Part shown: positions 52,968 to 62,634 of the stretch, piece by piece
Position numbering within the stretch: the stretch's first letter is position 1
Layout of the letters: each line of letters begins with the position of its first letter
Assembly: GCF_001866005.1 (NCBI RefSeq)
Contig: NZ_MLQR01000050.1
Coordinates: 1 to 64,000, forward strand
Direction: 5' to 3'
Length of the DNA stretch: 64,000 bases
Origin: Anaerobacillus alkalilacustris
GTDB taxonomy: Bacteria > Bacillota > Bacilli > Bacillales > Anaerobacillaceae
Translations under genes and position numbers: made by a program
Notes under the pieces: model-generated
The model's input: the letters and a program-made list of their open reading frames with translations, nothing else
Told to the model about the DNA's origin: nothing
Database searches by the model: none

Positions 52968-53915
52968 TTAAATAAGGTTTGTCGACTTGATCCAATCTTC
53001 TGTTCGTCTAATCCCCTCTTCTAAACTAACTTTTGGTTCCCACTCTAGTAGTTCTTTAGCCTTCTCATAATTACATAGTAATTTTGGGATTTCACTTTGT
53101 GGATGTATGTGTTTAACGTGTTGAATTTTAGCATCATCTTTCAAAATCAATTTTGCTAAATCGTTAATCGGAACATCACTACCTAATCCTGCATTAATAA
53201 TTTCTCCATTTACTTTTTTAGAATATCCAGCTTCAACAACAAAGCGAGCACAATCTTCTACATATAAGAGGTCACGAGTTTGAGTTCCATCGCCATAAAT
53301 TTGTACAGGTTTCCCTTCTAACTTCCGTTTGATAAAGATTGCAACAACCCCCCCTTCTCCACCTGTTTTTTGAAATGGACCATACGTATTAAAAGGACGA
53401 ATAACTACTACAGGAAGATCATATGCATAATAATAAGACAAGACCATATTTTCAGCCGCAATTTTTGATCCTGCATATGGTGATGCCGGCTTCACTAAGT
53501 CTGTTTCTTTAATTCCATTCAAATGTTTGGCCTGATCATAGACCATACATGTGCTCATAAAAACAATTTTAATATGATGCTTTTTGCATTGTTCTAACAC
53601 GTTGAAGGTTCCAATAGTATCATTATCAAACGTCGTTTTCGGATCAACGATACTGTCTTGAACGTTAATACTTGCACCAAGGTGGTAACAAAGATCAAAC
53701 TGAATAGTTGAAAATAACTGTTCAAGAATTACAACGTCTTTAATATCACCCTTAATAAATTGGGCAAAATAATTATTCCTTTTAAATTCCTGAATATTTT
53801 TTTCGCTACCATTTGAAAGATCATCCAATACCCAAACTTTGTGACAATCATCAATTAATTGCTTTACAACCCACCTACCTATGAACCCTGCTCCACCTGT
53901 TACGAGAACATTCAA
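52968..53915 (-). CDS. NAD-dependent nucleotide-sugar epimerase/dehydratase
   Basis: The 315-aa extended SDR has VLVTGGAGFIGRWVVKQLID, GDIKDVVILEQLF, STCMVYDQAK with YAGSK (Y-x-x-x-K), RPFNTYGPFQKTGGEGGVVA and GDGTQTRDLLYVEDCARFVV. Most similar in layout to UDP-GlcNAc/UDP-glucose 4-epimerases and dTDP-glucose 4,6-dehydratase-like proteins. It is 13 bp upstream of the spsC-like gene and may alter the sugar before or after PseB; no step of the standard Pse path requires it, so it may make a second sugar. Confidence 0.78.
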   Translation of the reverse strand: MNVLVTGGAGFIGRWVVKQLIDDCHKVWVLDDLSNGSEKNIQEFKRNNYFAQFIKGDIKDVVILEQLFSTIQFDLCYHLGASINVQDSIVDPKTTFDNDTIGTFNVLEQCKKHHIKIVFMSTCMVYDQAKHLNGIKETDLVKPASPYAGSKIAAENMVLSYYYAYDLPVVVIRPFNTYGPFQKTGGEGGVVAIFIKRKLEGKPVQIYGDGTQTRDLLYVEDCARFVVEAGYSKKVNGEIINAGLGSDVPINDLAKLILKDDAKIQHVKHIHPQSEIPKLLCNYEKAKELLEWEPKVSLEEGIRRTEDWIKSTNLI

Positions 53916-54035
53916 TAAGCCATCCCCTTTCTTTGATAAACCTTACATTCTTAAATCCACGTTTCCTAATAACAACAACTTATTCTTTCATCACTTAAAA
54001 TATTTGCAGTAAATAAAAATTCTACTAAACTACTT

Positions 54036-55037
54036 TTAAATTAAATTTTCACTTTTAAAAAGTGAACGTACTTCCTCAAGTGATATTGGTTTCTGATCTT
54101 TAGAACTATATGTTCCATGTATTGCTCTTGTTGCATTTTCATAGGTTTCTTGTTTTCCATGCATCCCTGGAATAATAAACATATCATTCATGTCCCAAGC
54201 ATTTATCGATTCATCATAAGTCATTAATTCCTCATACATTTTTTCTCCCTGTCTTAAACCAATTTCCTCAATTTCTACTTTCTCTTTCTGGTTATACTTT
54301 TTACATGTTTCTTCAATAACTACAGTTACTAAGTCCCCCAACCTAATCACTGGCATCTTTAACACAAATACTTCTCCGCCTTTTGAGTGTTTAAGAGCTT
54401 TAATTGTTAAATTGGTTGCTTCACTTAATGTCATCATAAATCTACTCATGTTTAAATCCGTAACAGTCACTCGTTTATTCTCTAAAATTTGCTTGATAAA
54501 TAAAGGAATGACTGAGCCTCTAGAGCCTAAAACATTTCCAAATCTTACACTCGTAAAAGTTGTTCTTCCTAGTCCTTTACTGTATTGTGCGGCTGATATC
54601 AACCGTTCAGCTGTAAGTTTCGTTGCACCATACGTATTCGTTGGCGAAATTGCTTTATCTGAGCTAGTAAATATGACCTTCTGTGCACCTTGTATAGTTG
54701 CAGCTTTAATTACATTATATGTTCCGTTAATATTCGTCATTACAGCTTCGTATGGATTATATTCACATGATGGAACATGTTTCATAGCCGCAGCATGGAA
54801 AACGTAATCGATGTCCTCCATAGCACTATATACACGTTCATAATTACGTACATCTCCGATCAAGAAGCGAAGATCCTTTCTATTCCCATACTGATTTTGT
54901 AATTGATATTGTTTATATTCATCTCTACTAAAAATTCGAACAACATTTGGCTGTTTCAATAGAATATGATTCAGCAAACTTTGACCAATTGTTCCAGTTC
55001 CTCCGATAATTAATATTTTTTTATCTTTAAAGGACAC
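54036..55037 (-). CDS. pseB: UDP-GlcNAc 4,6-dehydratase (5-inverting), PseB type
   Basis: The GTG at 55037 has AGAAGGG 6 bases upstream; the frame also opens earlier (55070) without a site. The 333-aa protein shows ILIIGGTGTIGQSLLNHILL, FLIGDVRNYERVYSAMEDID, FHAAAMKHVPSCEYNPYEAV, FTSSDKAISPTNTYGATKL (catalytic S/D/K and Y-x-x-x-K variant) and RFGNVLGSRGSVIPLFI. The MKHVP signature fits PseB/FlaA1/CapD. It makes the 4-keto sugar for PseC/SpsC. A fragment of a second copy lies at 57445-57699. Confidence 0.9.
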   Translation of the reverse strand: MSFKDKKILIIGGTGTIGQSLLNHILLKQPNVVRIFSRDEYKQYQLQNQYGNRKDLRFLIGDVRNYERVYSAMEDIDYVFHAAAMKHVPSCEYNPYEAVMTNINGTYNVIKAATIQGAQKVIFTSSDKAISPTNTYGATKLTAERLISAAQYSKGLGRTTFTSVRFGNVLGSRGSVIPLFIKQILENKRVTVTDLNMSRFMMTLSEATNLTIKALKHSKGGEVFVLKMPVIRLGDLVTVVIEETCKKYNQKEKVEIEEIGLRQGEKMYEELMTYDESINAWDMNDMFIIPGMHGKQETYENATRAIHGTYSSKDQKPISLEEVRSLFKSENLI

Positions 55038-55251
55038 TGTATACCCTTCTTTCTGTGTGATTTTATGCACAAATGCTATTTTTTATATAATTTTCTTAAA
55101 ATTGAAAATTATTGGTATCTAATATCTTATTATATTTCCTACTATGGATAGAAGGAACATGGACAAATATGGAAATTCAACATATGCGTGCGGAAACTTT
55201 GGAGAATTAGTTCTACTGACGTTTGATAAATTATATTTTTAAACTAAACGA

Positions 55252-55320
55252 CTACACGTAATGCGTGTAGATTTTTCGTAGGTGGACTAAACCACCTACG
55301 AGTAATTTCGGCTAAGCCGA
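55252..55320. repeat. Cluster of three small hairpins
   Basis: The 323-bp gap between pseB and spsB holds three stems: CTACACG/CGTGTAG (55252-55270), CGTAGGTGG/CCACCTACG (55277-55300) and TCGGC/GCCGA (55308-55320). The first, followed by ATTTTT on the plus strand, and the second, preceded by A-rich sequence on the minus strand, could be terminators for either direction. The spsB-like gene ends 41 bp to the right. Nothing else is recognisable in the gap. Confidence 0.6.
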
Positions 55321-55360
55321 CTGAAAGAAGCGTTTCATTTGATTAGTTAAATATAAATTG

Positions 55361-56740
55361 TTAGCTGGTTAGTTCCTTTATTAAATTCACTAATTTTATA
55401 CCTGATAATTTTTGCGGATAAGATTGGTCAATAAACCTCCGCCTTAAATTTGCCATTTCTTTTTGCATCTCTTTATCTTTACTAAATTGGATTATTGTCT
55501 TGACTACCTCAGTTTCATCCAAATTAAATTTACCCATTCGATCAAAATATGGATACATAGGATTTTTAATAATAAAAATAGGTTTTTGAAATAATATAGC
55601 TTCTAATCCAACGGTTGAAGCGCTTTGTATGACGAAATCGATATTATTAAAGAGGTCATATAAATTAACATTTCTAGATAGGATAAGATTTACAGAATGA
55701 TACGTTGAGCTAAGTTCTTCATAATCAGTACACTTCTTTTTTCCAACCTCCCAAGGATGAGGTTTTACAATAATGTTAAATTGCGGAAGTTTAGCAAGTG
55801 ATTTTATCACTTTCACCCACATCATCTGATTTATGTGATTTGTCGTTATTAACACATTTATTTTCGTAGAATCCAATTCTTTTTTTGAGGGAAATTTCCT
55901 CGTGAAAATTTGATCGAAACGAGGATGGCCAATGATTTCAACTTGACTTTCTGGTGTTCCTCGTTCTTTATACCAATCTTTTTCATAATATCCATAAACA
56001 GCAACTTTTGTTGTAAATACAGGAAGATAGGCTTCTTCTCCCATGATTAAACCGTGCTGCATACAAATACTTGGTATTCCTTTCACTCTACAAAGAATTA
56101 CCAGCATCCGACTATTAATATCTTCTATTGTTCCTACAACTAGACACTTAACCGAAACCATCTCTAAATATTTTTCGATAGTATTAAATAGTCTTATCAT
56201 TGTGGGTATTAGTGCCTTAAATTTTTCTTTGAAAAATTGATTTCCAAATACAATATGATTAACATGTTTTGAAAAAATAGTCTCTGCTTTTTTTACTATT
56301 GAAGTCTCTAAATGCACATCACCTAGGTCTTGATAATCAGAAAGTGAATGATAGGGAATGCCTAAATCATTACTAACTCTCGGTTTTTTTCGAGTTAAGA
56401 TTGCTGAAGGAGATGTTGTAAAATGCTCTTTAAAGGTTTCAGCTGGAAAACGTATATAATCATGATTTAAAACGATTAATCCTTCTGGATCTACTTTAGA
56501 AGTTTGGTTATTCGGCAAGAACTTCTCAAAAAATGGTTGGATTTCCTCTTTTTTGAAATTATTGTATTTTAAATTTTTACCGAAAGAATCTTGATACATA
56601 TCATTTTTTATCGTTTCTTCAATAAATTGATAGAAATTAATTAATAAAGGTAATGGAATATTTTTATAAGTTAAGCTTTTGAACACTTCCATAAACTCCA
56701 TGTATAACAGCCAATAATGTTTTAAATAAGTCTCTTTCAT
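55361..56740 (-). CDS. spsB: SpsB-like glycan polymerase/transferase (CDP-glycerol-transferase-like fold)
   Basis: The frame opens at 56779, but the ATG at 56740 (GGGGAG just upstream) is a better start, giving 459 aa; B. subtilis SpsB has 474. The C-terminal half carries PSICMQHGLIMGEEAYLPVF, VEIIGHPRFDQIF, FNIIVKPHPWEV and DFVIQSASTVGLEAILFQK, the GT-B pattern shared by CDP-glycerol glycerophosphotransferases and capsule export-linked enzymes. The N-terminal 200 residues are helical and specific. SpsB is required for outermost spore polysaccharide in B. subtilis. Its position between spsA- and pseB-type genes supports the assignment. Confidence 0.82.
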   Translation of the reverse strand: MKETYLKHYWLLYMEFMEVFKSLTYKNIPLPLLINFYQFIEETIKNDMYQDSFGKNLKYNNFKKEEIQPFFEKFLPNNQTSKVDPEGLIVLNHDYIRFPAETFKEHFTTSPSAILTRKKPRVSNDLGIPYHSLSDYQDLGDVHLETSIVKKAETIFSKHVNHIVFGNQFFKEKFKALIPTMIRLFNTIEKYLEMVSVKCLVVGTIEDINSRMLVILCRVKGIPSICMQHGLIMGEEAYLPVFTTKVAVYGYYEKDWYKERGTPESQVEIIGHPRFDQIFTRKFPSKKELDSTKINVLITTNHINQMMWVKVIKSLAKLPQFNIIVKPHPWEVGKKKCTDYEELSSTYHSVNLILSRNVNLYDLFNNIDFVIQSASTVGLEAILFQKPIFIIKNPMYPYFDRMGKFNLDETEVVKTIIQFSKDKEMQKEMANLRRRFIDQSYPQKLSGIKLVNLIKELTS

Positions 56741-56808
56741 GTTCTCCCCAATCCTTTTTTCTCCTACAATTCTCTGCATTAACTAATGTTGAGGAGAAAA
56801 AATAGCGT

Positions 56809-57429
56809 TTATTCTTTTTCAAGTAAAAACCAAGTTATATCGTCCTGTGGAAAATAATTATCTTTATGATAAACAAAACCATAATCTACTAGTCTTACAT
56901 TGTTATATTTATTTAGAAATTCACCACAGAAATCTCTTTTAAATAATTTTTCTTTGTGACCTCTATAATCTACTTCAACTGGAGTAGGATTATAATATTC
57001 GGCGATACAAATATATCTTTTACTCGTTTTGTACAATATTTCATAAACATCTGACAAATAACTAGGGTTTATATGAATTAATACCCCTTTTATCAAAGTG
57101 AAATCTCTTTGGTAATCAATTTGAAAATCGTGAATTGATTGACTATATACATTTTTTATCCAACTATATTGCTTTAATTCCGTAACTGCTTTTTTATTTA
57201 TTTCCAATGCTGAATATTCAGCTAAAGGTAATAATGAATGTATAGCTTGTAAATTTAATCCAATATTAGCACCAAATTCAATAACAGATTTTACACTATC
57301 GGTTTTAGAAAGAATTTTTGCGAATAATGCTATATTATTAGCATTATTGTTTAAGTTATTATTTCTCTTAATATATTCCTCACCAAATTCCTCTGACCAA
57401 AATTTTTCTTGTTCTGTTCTATACCCCAC
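56809..57429 (-). CDS. Pseudaminate-biosynthesis-associated methyltransferase
   Basis: The 206-aa SAM-dependent enzyme has TEQEKFWSEEFGEEYIKRN at the N-terminus, motif I VIEFGANIGLNLQAIHSLLP (about residue 55), YSALEINKKAVTELKQ, FTLIKGVLIHINPSYLSDVY and ICIAEYYNPTPVEVDYRGHK then EKLFKRDFCGE. This block order is that of the methylase family that accompanies pseudaminic acid genes (TIGR03587 type). It probably methylates the nonulosonate or a linked residue. It lies directly after a decayed pseB fragment and before spsB. Confidence 0.83.
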   Translation of the reverse strand: MGYRTEQEKFWSEEFGEEYIKRNNNLNNNANNIALFAKILSKTDSVKSVIEFGANIGLNLQAIHSLLPLAEYSALEINKKAVTELKQYSWIKNVYSQSIHDFQIDYQRDFTLIKGVLIHINPSYLSDVYEILYKTSKRYICIAEYYNPTPVEVDYRGHKEKLFKRDFCGEFLNKYNNVRLVDYGFVYHKDNYFPQDDITWFLLEKE

Positions 57430-57444
57430 TTTGGACCTCCTTTA

Positions 57445-57699
57445 TTATTTCCATTTAAAGATCTCTAAAATTAAATTTTCTTGCGCTAAAAGTGTCTCAC
57501 CATACCTCCTACTGTATTGAGTTGCTGAAATTAGTCGCTCAGCTATAAGTTTTGTCGCGCCATACGTATTTGTTGGCACAATTGCTTTATCAGAGCTAGT
57601 AAATAAAACCTTTTTAACATTTTGCATTATTGCTGCTTTAATAACATTATACGTTCCGTTAATATTCGTAGTGACTGCTTTCTGGGGGCAAACGTGCAT
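57445..57699 (-). pseudogene. Decayed fragment of a second pseB gene
   Basis: Eighty-four codons contain TNINGTYNVIKAAIMQNVKK followed by VLFTSSDKAIVPTNTYGATK and LIAERLISATQYS. This matches residues about 95-160 of the intact PseB at 54036-55037 with few changes. Neither the Rossmann N-terminus nor the C-terminus is present, and the last 20 residues are out of register. It shows that a pseB copy was here and was replaced or deleted. Confidence 0.8.
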
Positions 57700-57739
57700 G
57701 AATGGAATTCATGAGGATTAATTCATTTGATTTCTTCAT

Positions 57740-58519
<780 letters not shown>

Positions 58520-58546
58520 TTAGGTTCTCTCCTTTCTTAATAAAAT

Positions 58547-59002
58547 CTAACGATTCTTCGTCGTCCAATCAAAACTAATCCGCATATCATCAAAAGGAAT
58601 TCGCTTCTCATCAGGATTTTTCGGGTCATATTCTGTTGATGTAAAATAAACAATTGTTGCAGGGGTGTTTCCTAACACACGATACCCGTGTGCGACTCCC
58701 TTTGGAATTAATAGAACGATAGGATTTTCTTCTCCCATATAAAGGACATCAGTGGTGCCAAATGTTGCCGAGCCTTCTCTTAAATCATGAAGAACTACTT
58801 GAGCATTACCACTAGGGAAATACCAAAGATCATCTTGATGATCATGATAATGAAAAGCTTTAATAACGCCAGGATAACTCATTGAAACTGAGGCTTGAGC
58901 AAACGATTCAAGTAGCCCTTCACTATCACGGAAAATTTCCGCAAAAAAGCCGCGATCATCACAATGCTTTGTGAGCCGTTTAACCTTAACTCCTTCGATC
59001 AT
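58547..59002 (-). CDS. rmlC: dTDP-4-dehydrorhamnose 3,5-epimerase (RmlC/SpsL)
   Basis: The 151-aa cupin-fold protein has DDRGFFAEIFRDSEGLLESF, QASVSMSYPGVIKAFHYHDH, the catalytic His-containing HQDDLWYFPSGNAQVVLHDL and PKGVAHGYRVLGNTPATIVY. It is shorter than classical RmlC (about 180 aa) and resembles the short SpsL form. It converts dTDP-4-keto-6-deoxyglucose to the L-rhamno form. Its start overlaps the rmlD stop by 4 bases. Together rmlA-B-D-C make dTDP-L-rhamnose. Confidence 0.88.
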   Translation of the reverse strand: MIEGVKVKRLTKHCDDRGFFAEIFRDSEGLLESFAQASVSMSYPGVIKAFHYHDHQDDLWYFPSGNAQVVLHDLREGSATFGTTDVLYMGEENPIVLLIPKGVAHGYRVLGNTPATIVYFTSTEYDPKNPDEKRIPFDDMRISFDWTTKNR

Positions 59003-59847
59003 TTAGCCAACTCCTTTTTCATAAATTCATGCAATGCGCTTTGCCAAGATCTCGGCATTTTAATTCCTTCAGTTTTTAATTTTTTACATTCCATTACAGA
59101 ATAACTAGGTCTTATAGTAGCTGCACCATATTCCTTTGTTGTGATCGATATGACAAGAGTGGGATCATTACCAACCTCTAAAAATATTTCTCTAGCAAAC
59201 TCATACCAGCTACAAGAGCAATTGTTACTTACATGATAGATCCCATACCCTTTATTAAAAATCCGGTGAATAATTTCAACGAGATCTTTCGTATACGTTG
59301 GCGAACCGACTTGATCATTGACCACCTTTATTTCTTTTTGCTGTTTGGCTAAATTGATCATCGTCTTTACGAAATTATTTCCACCATGACCGTATAGCCA
59401 AGAAGTTCGGATAATATAACTTTCTTGTAAAGTTGAGCGAACTAATCTTTCACCTAACCATTTACTCGCACCGTAAACCGATATTGGATTTGGCGGATCG
59501 TCTTCATTGTAAGGAGTTGATTTGTCACCACTAAATACATAATCTGAACTTATATAAACCATTTTAGCACCAATTTTTTTAGCTTCACGTGCTACATAAA
59601 AGGCTCCTAGTGCATTGACTTCAAAAGCTGTTTTTTTGTTAAATTCAGCTTGATCGACATCAGTATACGCTGCTGCATGAATAATAATATCTGGTCTAAT
59701 TTGCGAAATTTTTGTTTCGACGATTGACTCCTTGGTAATATCAAGATCTATTCGTGATGTCGCAAATACACTATAGTGCTGCTTATCTAGTTGTTTTACT
59801 AGCTCTTTGCCTAGCTGCCCGTTTGCTCCAGTAATTAACACCCGCAT
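58999..59847 (-). CDS. rmlD: dTDP-4-dehydrorhamnose reductase (RmlD/SpsK)
   Basis: The 282-aa SDR has VLITGANGQLGKELVKQLDK, DIIIHAAAYTDVDQAEFNKK, MVYISSDYVFSGDKSTPYNE, NPISVYGASKWLGERLVRST (Y-x-x-x-K) and SYIIRTSWLYGHGGNNFVKT, all standard RmlD blocks. It uses NADPH to make dTDP-L-rhamnose. The ATG follows the rmlB stop directly (TAGATG) and the stop overlaps rmlC by 4 bases, so the three are translationally coupled. Confidence 0.94.
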   Translation of the reverse strand: MRVLITGANGQLGKELVKQLDKQHYSVFATSRIDLDITKESIVETKISQIRPDIIIHAAAYTDVDQAEFNKKTAFEVNALGAFYVAREAKKIGAKMVYISSDYVFSGDKSTPYNEDDPPNPISVYGASKWLGERLVRSTLQESYIIRTSWLYGHGGNNFVKTMINLAKQQKEIKVVNDQVGSPTYTKDLVEIIHRIFNKGYGIYHVSNNCSCSWYEFAREIFLEVGNDPTLVISITTKEYGAATIRPSYSVMECKKLKTEGIKMPRSWQSALHEFMKKELAK

Positions 59848-60827
59848 CTAATCACCTGCTTTTATAACGTCATTAACCCATTCGCTATTTTGTTTATACC
59901 ACTCAATTGTTTCAACTAGACTTTCATGGAATGAGTAGCTCGGTTTCCAGTTTAAATCTTCCTCTATTTTTGCTCGATTGATTGCATAACGGCGATCATG
60001 GCCCTTTCGATCTTCGACATACTCAATTAAATCTTCACTCTTCTCTAGATAGTTTAGAATAAACTGAATCACCTCTTTATTCGTACATTCAAAGCCGCCA
60101 CCAATATTATAAACTTCTCCTGGTTTACCTAATTTGATCACGCTTTTAATCGCTCGACAGTGATCTTTAACATAAAGCCAATCACGTTTTTGAAGACCGT
60201 CACCGTATAATGGGATTTTTTTATTGTTTAATGCAGAAATGATGACTTTAGGTATTAACTTTTCTGAATGTTGATATGGACCAAAATTGTTACTGCAACG
60301 TGTAATGATGATTGGTAGATTATAAGTGTTGACGAATGAGCGAACAAACAAATCTGCACTTGCTTTACTCGCTGAATACGGATTATTCGGGGAAAGCGGA
60401 TTTTTTTCAGTAAATGGATCCTCGTCATCAGTTAATGAGCCGTACACTTCATCGGTAGAAATTTGAAGCATTTTTTTGCTTTCCCCTCGAATACTGCTTG
60501 CAGAAGATTAACAGTTCCTAATACATTCGTATTAACAAACGGCAATGTATTTTCAATACTTCGATCAACATGGGATTCTGCTGCAAAGTTGATAATCAAA
60601 TCATACGTCCGATCAAACACTTTTTCTAATTGTTGTAGATGACTAATATCACACTGAATAAACCGATAATTAGGGTTTTCATTGAAGCGTTCTATTGAAT
60701 CAACATTTCCTGCGTACGTTAACGAATCAATATTGGTGATGCTGTTATTAGATTTACTTAAAAGATGTTCGATAAAATTTGAACCAATAAATCCAGCTCC
60801 ACCTGTAATTAATAACTCTTGTCTCAA
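59848..60827 (-). pseudogene. rmlB: dTDP-glucose 4,6-dehydratase (RmlB/SpsJ), split by a single-base frameshift
   Basis: The TTG start at 60827 (AGGAGG 8 bases upstream) opens a frame with LLITGGAGFIGSNFIEHLLS and LIINFAAESHVDRSIENTLP up to residue 120. The rest ([76 protein letters not shown]) lies in another frame ending at 59848. The frames meet at seven A residues (60471-60477, minus strand), where eight would join AKK to [11 protein letters not shown] in frame. All catalytic parts (T-D-E, Y-x-x-x-K) exist. Sequencing error, slippage or recent mutation are all possible; the intact neighbours favour a functional enzyme. Confidence 0.88.
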
Positions 60828-60849
60828 TACTGTTACCTCCTACTTTTGT

Positions 60850-61572
60850 TTACATTAATCGTTTATAAACAAAAGAATTTGCTTGATAATAAGATTCCCA
60901 CGTCCCTGCATCCACCCACCAGCCTTGCAAAATATCATAATGCAACTGCTTTTCACTTAAATACAAATTGTTTACATCGGTAATTTCTAATTCTCCACGA
61001 TCCGAGGCTTGGATTGAGTCAATATATTTAAAGGCATTTTCATCATACATATAGATACCCGTTACACAATAAGGTGAAATGGTCTCTTTTGGTTTTTCAA
61101 CAATGGATGAAATGACGTTGTTTTTTCCGTCTAATACAGCTGCACCAAAACGTGTCGTATTACTAACTTCTTTTAATAAAACTCGCGCTCCTCTTTTTTG
61201 TTTTTTAAATGATTGAATGTAGGGAGTAAGGGAATCTTCAAAAATGTTATCTCCTAGCATCACAATAAATTTTTCATTTTTAACAAATGATTTTGCATAC
61301 GAAACTGCATCAGCAATCCCCTTTGCATCTTCTTGAACTTTATATTGTAAATTCACTTTATAATCTTCGCCAAGACCTAATAGTTGAATAAACGAACTTA
61401 AATGTTCTCGATTCGTTAAGATTAATATTTCAGATACCCCTGCTTCTTTTAATTTTATAATAGACCAATAAATCATCGGAAAAGGTCCTACTGGAAGGAG
61501 ATGTTTATTCATAATTTTCGTTATCGGACTTAAACGAGAACCTGTTCCGCCTGCAAGAATGACTCCTTTCAT
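60850..61572 (-). CDS. rmlA: Glucose-1-phosphate thymidylyltransferase (RmlA/SpsI)
   Basis: The ATG at 61572 has AGGTGG about 9 bases upstream and is preferred to the GTG at 61584, giving 240 aa. Key blocks are [91 protein letters not shown] and [16 protein letters not shown]. It is the short RmlA form (SpsI-like) without the C-terminal helical extension of longer RmlA. It is the first sugar gene after the small DUF1360-like membrane protein, from which it is separated by 23 bp. Confidence 0.92.
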   Translation of the reverse strand: MKGVILAGGTGSRLSPITKIMNKHLLPVGPFPMIYWSIIKLKEAGVSEILILTNREHLSSFIQLLGLGEDYKVNLQYKVQEDAKGIADAVSYAKSFVKNEKFIVMLGDNIFEDSLTPYIQSFKKQKRGARVLLKEVSNTTRFGAAVLDGKNNVISSIVEKPKETISPYCVTGIYMYDENAFKYIDSIQASDRGELEITDVNNLYLSEKQLHYDILQGWWVDAGTWESYYQANSFVYKRLM

Positions 61573-61595
61573 TTTTTCACCCACCTAGTTTTCTT

Positions 61596-61952
61596 TTAAT
61601 CTTCTACTAACTTTCCAAGAATTGTTTCGAGAAAAGAAGCTGCTCCTGCAACCGCAAAAATAAGAATGAACGGATACATGATAAATGGGTACCAAAGATA
61701 TCCTAAAACGATGACTAACGAGCACCAAAATCCTGTACACCAATAGCAACTTAATAGTTCCCCAAAAAACTTTCTGATACCAGTCCCTTTTACTTGAATA
61801 TAGGATGCAACAGTTCCATCAGGTAATGTTTCTTCGATAACTTCAAGAAATGGACTACGAAGAAATTGTGTGATCGTATCAAAGACAATTAATCTAGTAA
61901 GGCGAAAGCTTGCTAAGATTAGTAATAATAATTCAAGCCAACTTACACTCAT
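61596..61952 (-). CDS. DUF1360 membrane protein (YjcA-like sporulation protein)
   Basis: The ATG at 61952 has AAGGTG 6 bases upstream (a GTG nine bases earlier lies inside that site), giving 118 aa. It has an N-terminal helix (LELLLLILASFRLTRLIV), the Cys-containing GELLSCYWCTGFWCSLVIVL, typical of DUF1360, and a C-terminal helix (YPFILIFAVAGAASFLETIL). Such proteins include B. subtilis YjcA, made in the mother cell during sporulation. It is co-transcribed with rmlA; the SigE/SigK-like box at 62044 is upstream. Function unknown; three Cys residues may bind metal. Confidence 0.75.
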   Translation of the reverse strand: MSVSWLELLLLILASFRLTRLIVFDTITQFLRSPFLEVIEETLPDGTVASYIQVKGTGIRKFFGELLSCYWCTGFWCSLVIVLGYLWYPFIMYPFILIFAVAGAASFLETILGKLVED

Positions 61953-62043
61953 ATTTATCACCTTCTCTTTGAGAAAACTTTTTTTACGTAAGGCTTTAAT
62001 CTTTTAACAAGTCCATCTCTATACTTAAATGAATACTCTTTTT

Positions 62044-62052
62044 TAGCATATG
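62044..62052 (-). promoter_or_regulatory. SigK/SigE-like -10 box of the rml-sps operon
   Basis: CATATGCTA on the minus strand fits CATAnnnTA about 92 bp before the first ATG of the operon. No AC at the expected -35 spacing (TC instead). The remainder of 61953-62206 is AT-rich and shows nothing else. Confidence 0.4.
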
Positions 62053-62206
62053 AAAGAAATTCAAGAATGAAACATCATTTTATTAAAACCAAAACATAAA
62101 CCATGTCCTTTTTCGATTAAGTCGCTGTATTATCCTTCTCTTAATAAACAGTACTACCAACTTCGAAAAAGCTAAATTATTATTCTTTATAAAATGTACT
62201 CAAAGA

Positions 62207-62239
62207 AAGGTTGTTGAGAAAAATTCACTCAACAACCTT
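62207..62239 (-). terminator. Terminator of the yjcZ-type gene
   Basis: A perfect 12-bp stem AAGGTTGTTGAG / CTCAACAACCTT with a 9-nt loop, 21 bp beyond the minus-strand stop, followed on that strand by TCTTTG. Confidence 0.82.
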
Positions 62240-62260
62240 ATAAGACATTTATCTATTTCA

Positions 62261-62341
62261 TTACCAAACGTAAGCAGTTCCAATAATAACTAGTAAGATA
62301 AACAGCACTAAAACAAGCGCATATCCTGAAGTTTTATGCAT
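62261..62341 (-). CDS. YjcZ-family small sporulation peptide, 26 aa
   Basis: A strong GGAGGTGAGAATT site precedes ATG (62341) and the peptide reads MHKTSGYALVLVLFILLVII then GTAYVW. The short polar N-terminus with a GYA/GFA turn followed by one hydrophobic helix and an aromatic end is the pattern of YjcZ/SscA-type small spore membrane peptides of Bacillus. Its own terminator and a SigE-like CATACAAAT upstream (about 62392) support expression. It is too short for usual gene callers. Role in spore assembly is inferred from relatives. Confidence 0.8.
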   Translation of the reverse strand: MHKTSGYALVLVLFILLVIIGTAYVW

Positions 62342-62602
62342 AATTCTCACCTCCAACCTAATGTAGAGGCCGGCCTCTTACTAATATTTGTATGTAAAAA
62401 AAATTATTTTGTTTGTACTTCTCCTTAACTTTTATTAAAAATGAGATTTTTGGGCGCCATTTTTTTAAATTTCCCATTGACTTTCTACACAATGGAAATA
62501 CTAGGAATGCTCTACATTAAACCACAAGACTTTTATGCTTTATAGAGGTAATAAACTAGGTTATTAAAGTCCTGTCATGTATACTATTTACTTTCAGAAA
62601 GC
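62342..62602. other. Intergenic region with a 14-bp GC palindrome
   Basis: Apart from the ribosome binding site and a weak -10 box of the YjcZ-type gene, this AT-rich stretch contains the perfect palindrome AGAGGCCGGCCTCT (62365-62378), unusual in this base composition. I see no gene in it. Confidence 0.5.
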
Positions 62603-62630
62603 AAAAAAATACCCTACCAATAATGGTGGG
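62603..62630 (-). terminator. Terminator of the amidase gene
   Basis: CCCACCA / TGGTAGG-type stem (62612-62630) directly after the stop at 62635, followed on the minus strand by TATTTTTTT. Confidence 0.75.
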
Positions 62631-62634
62631 CACC

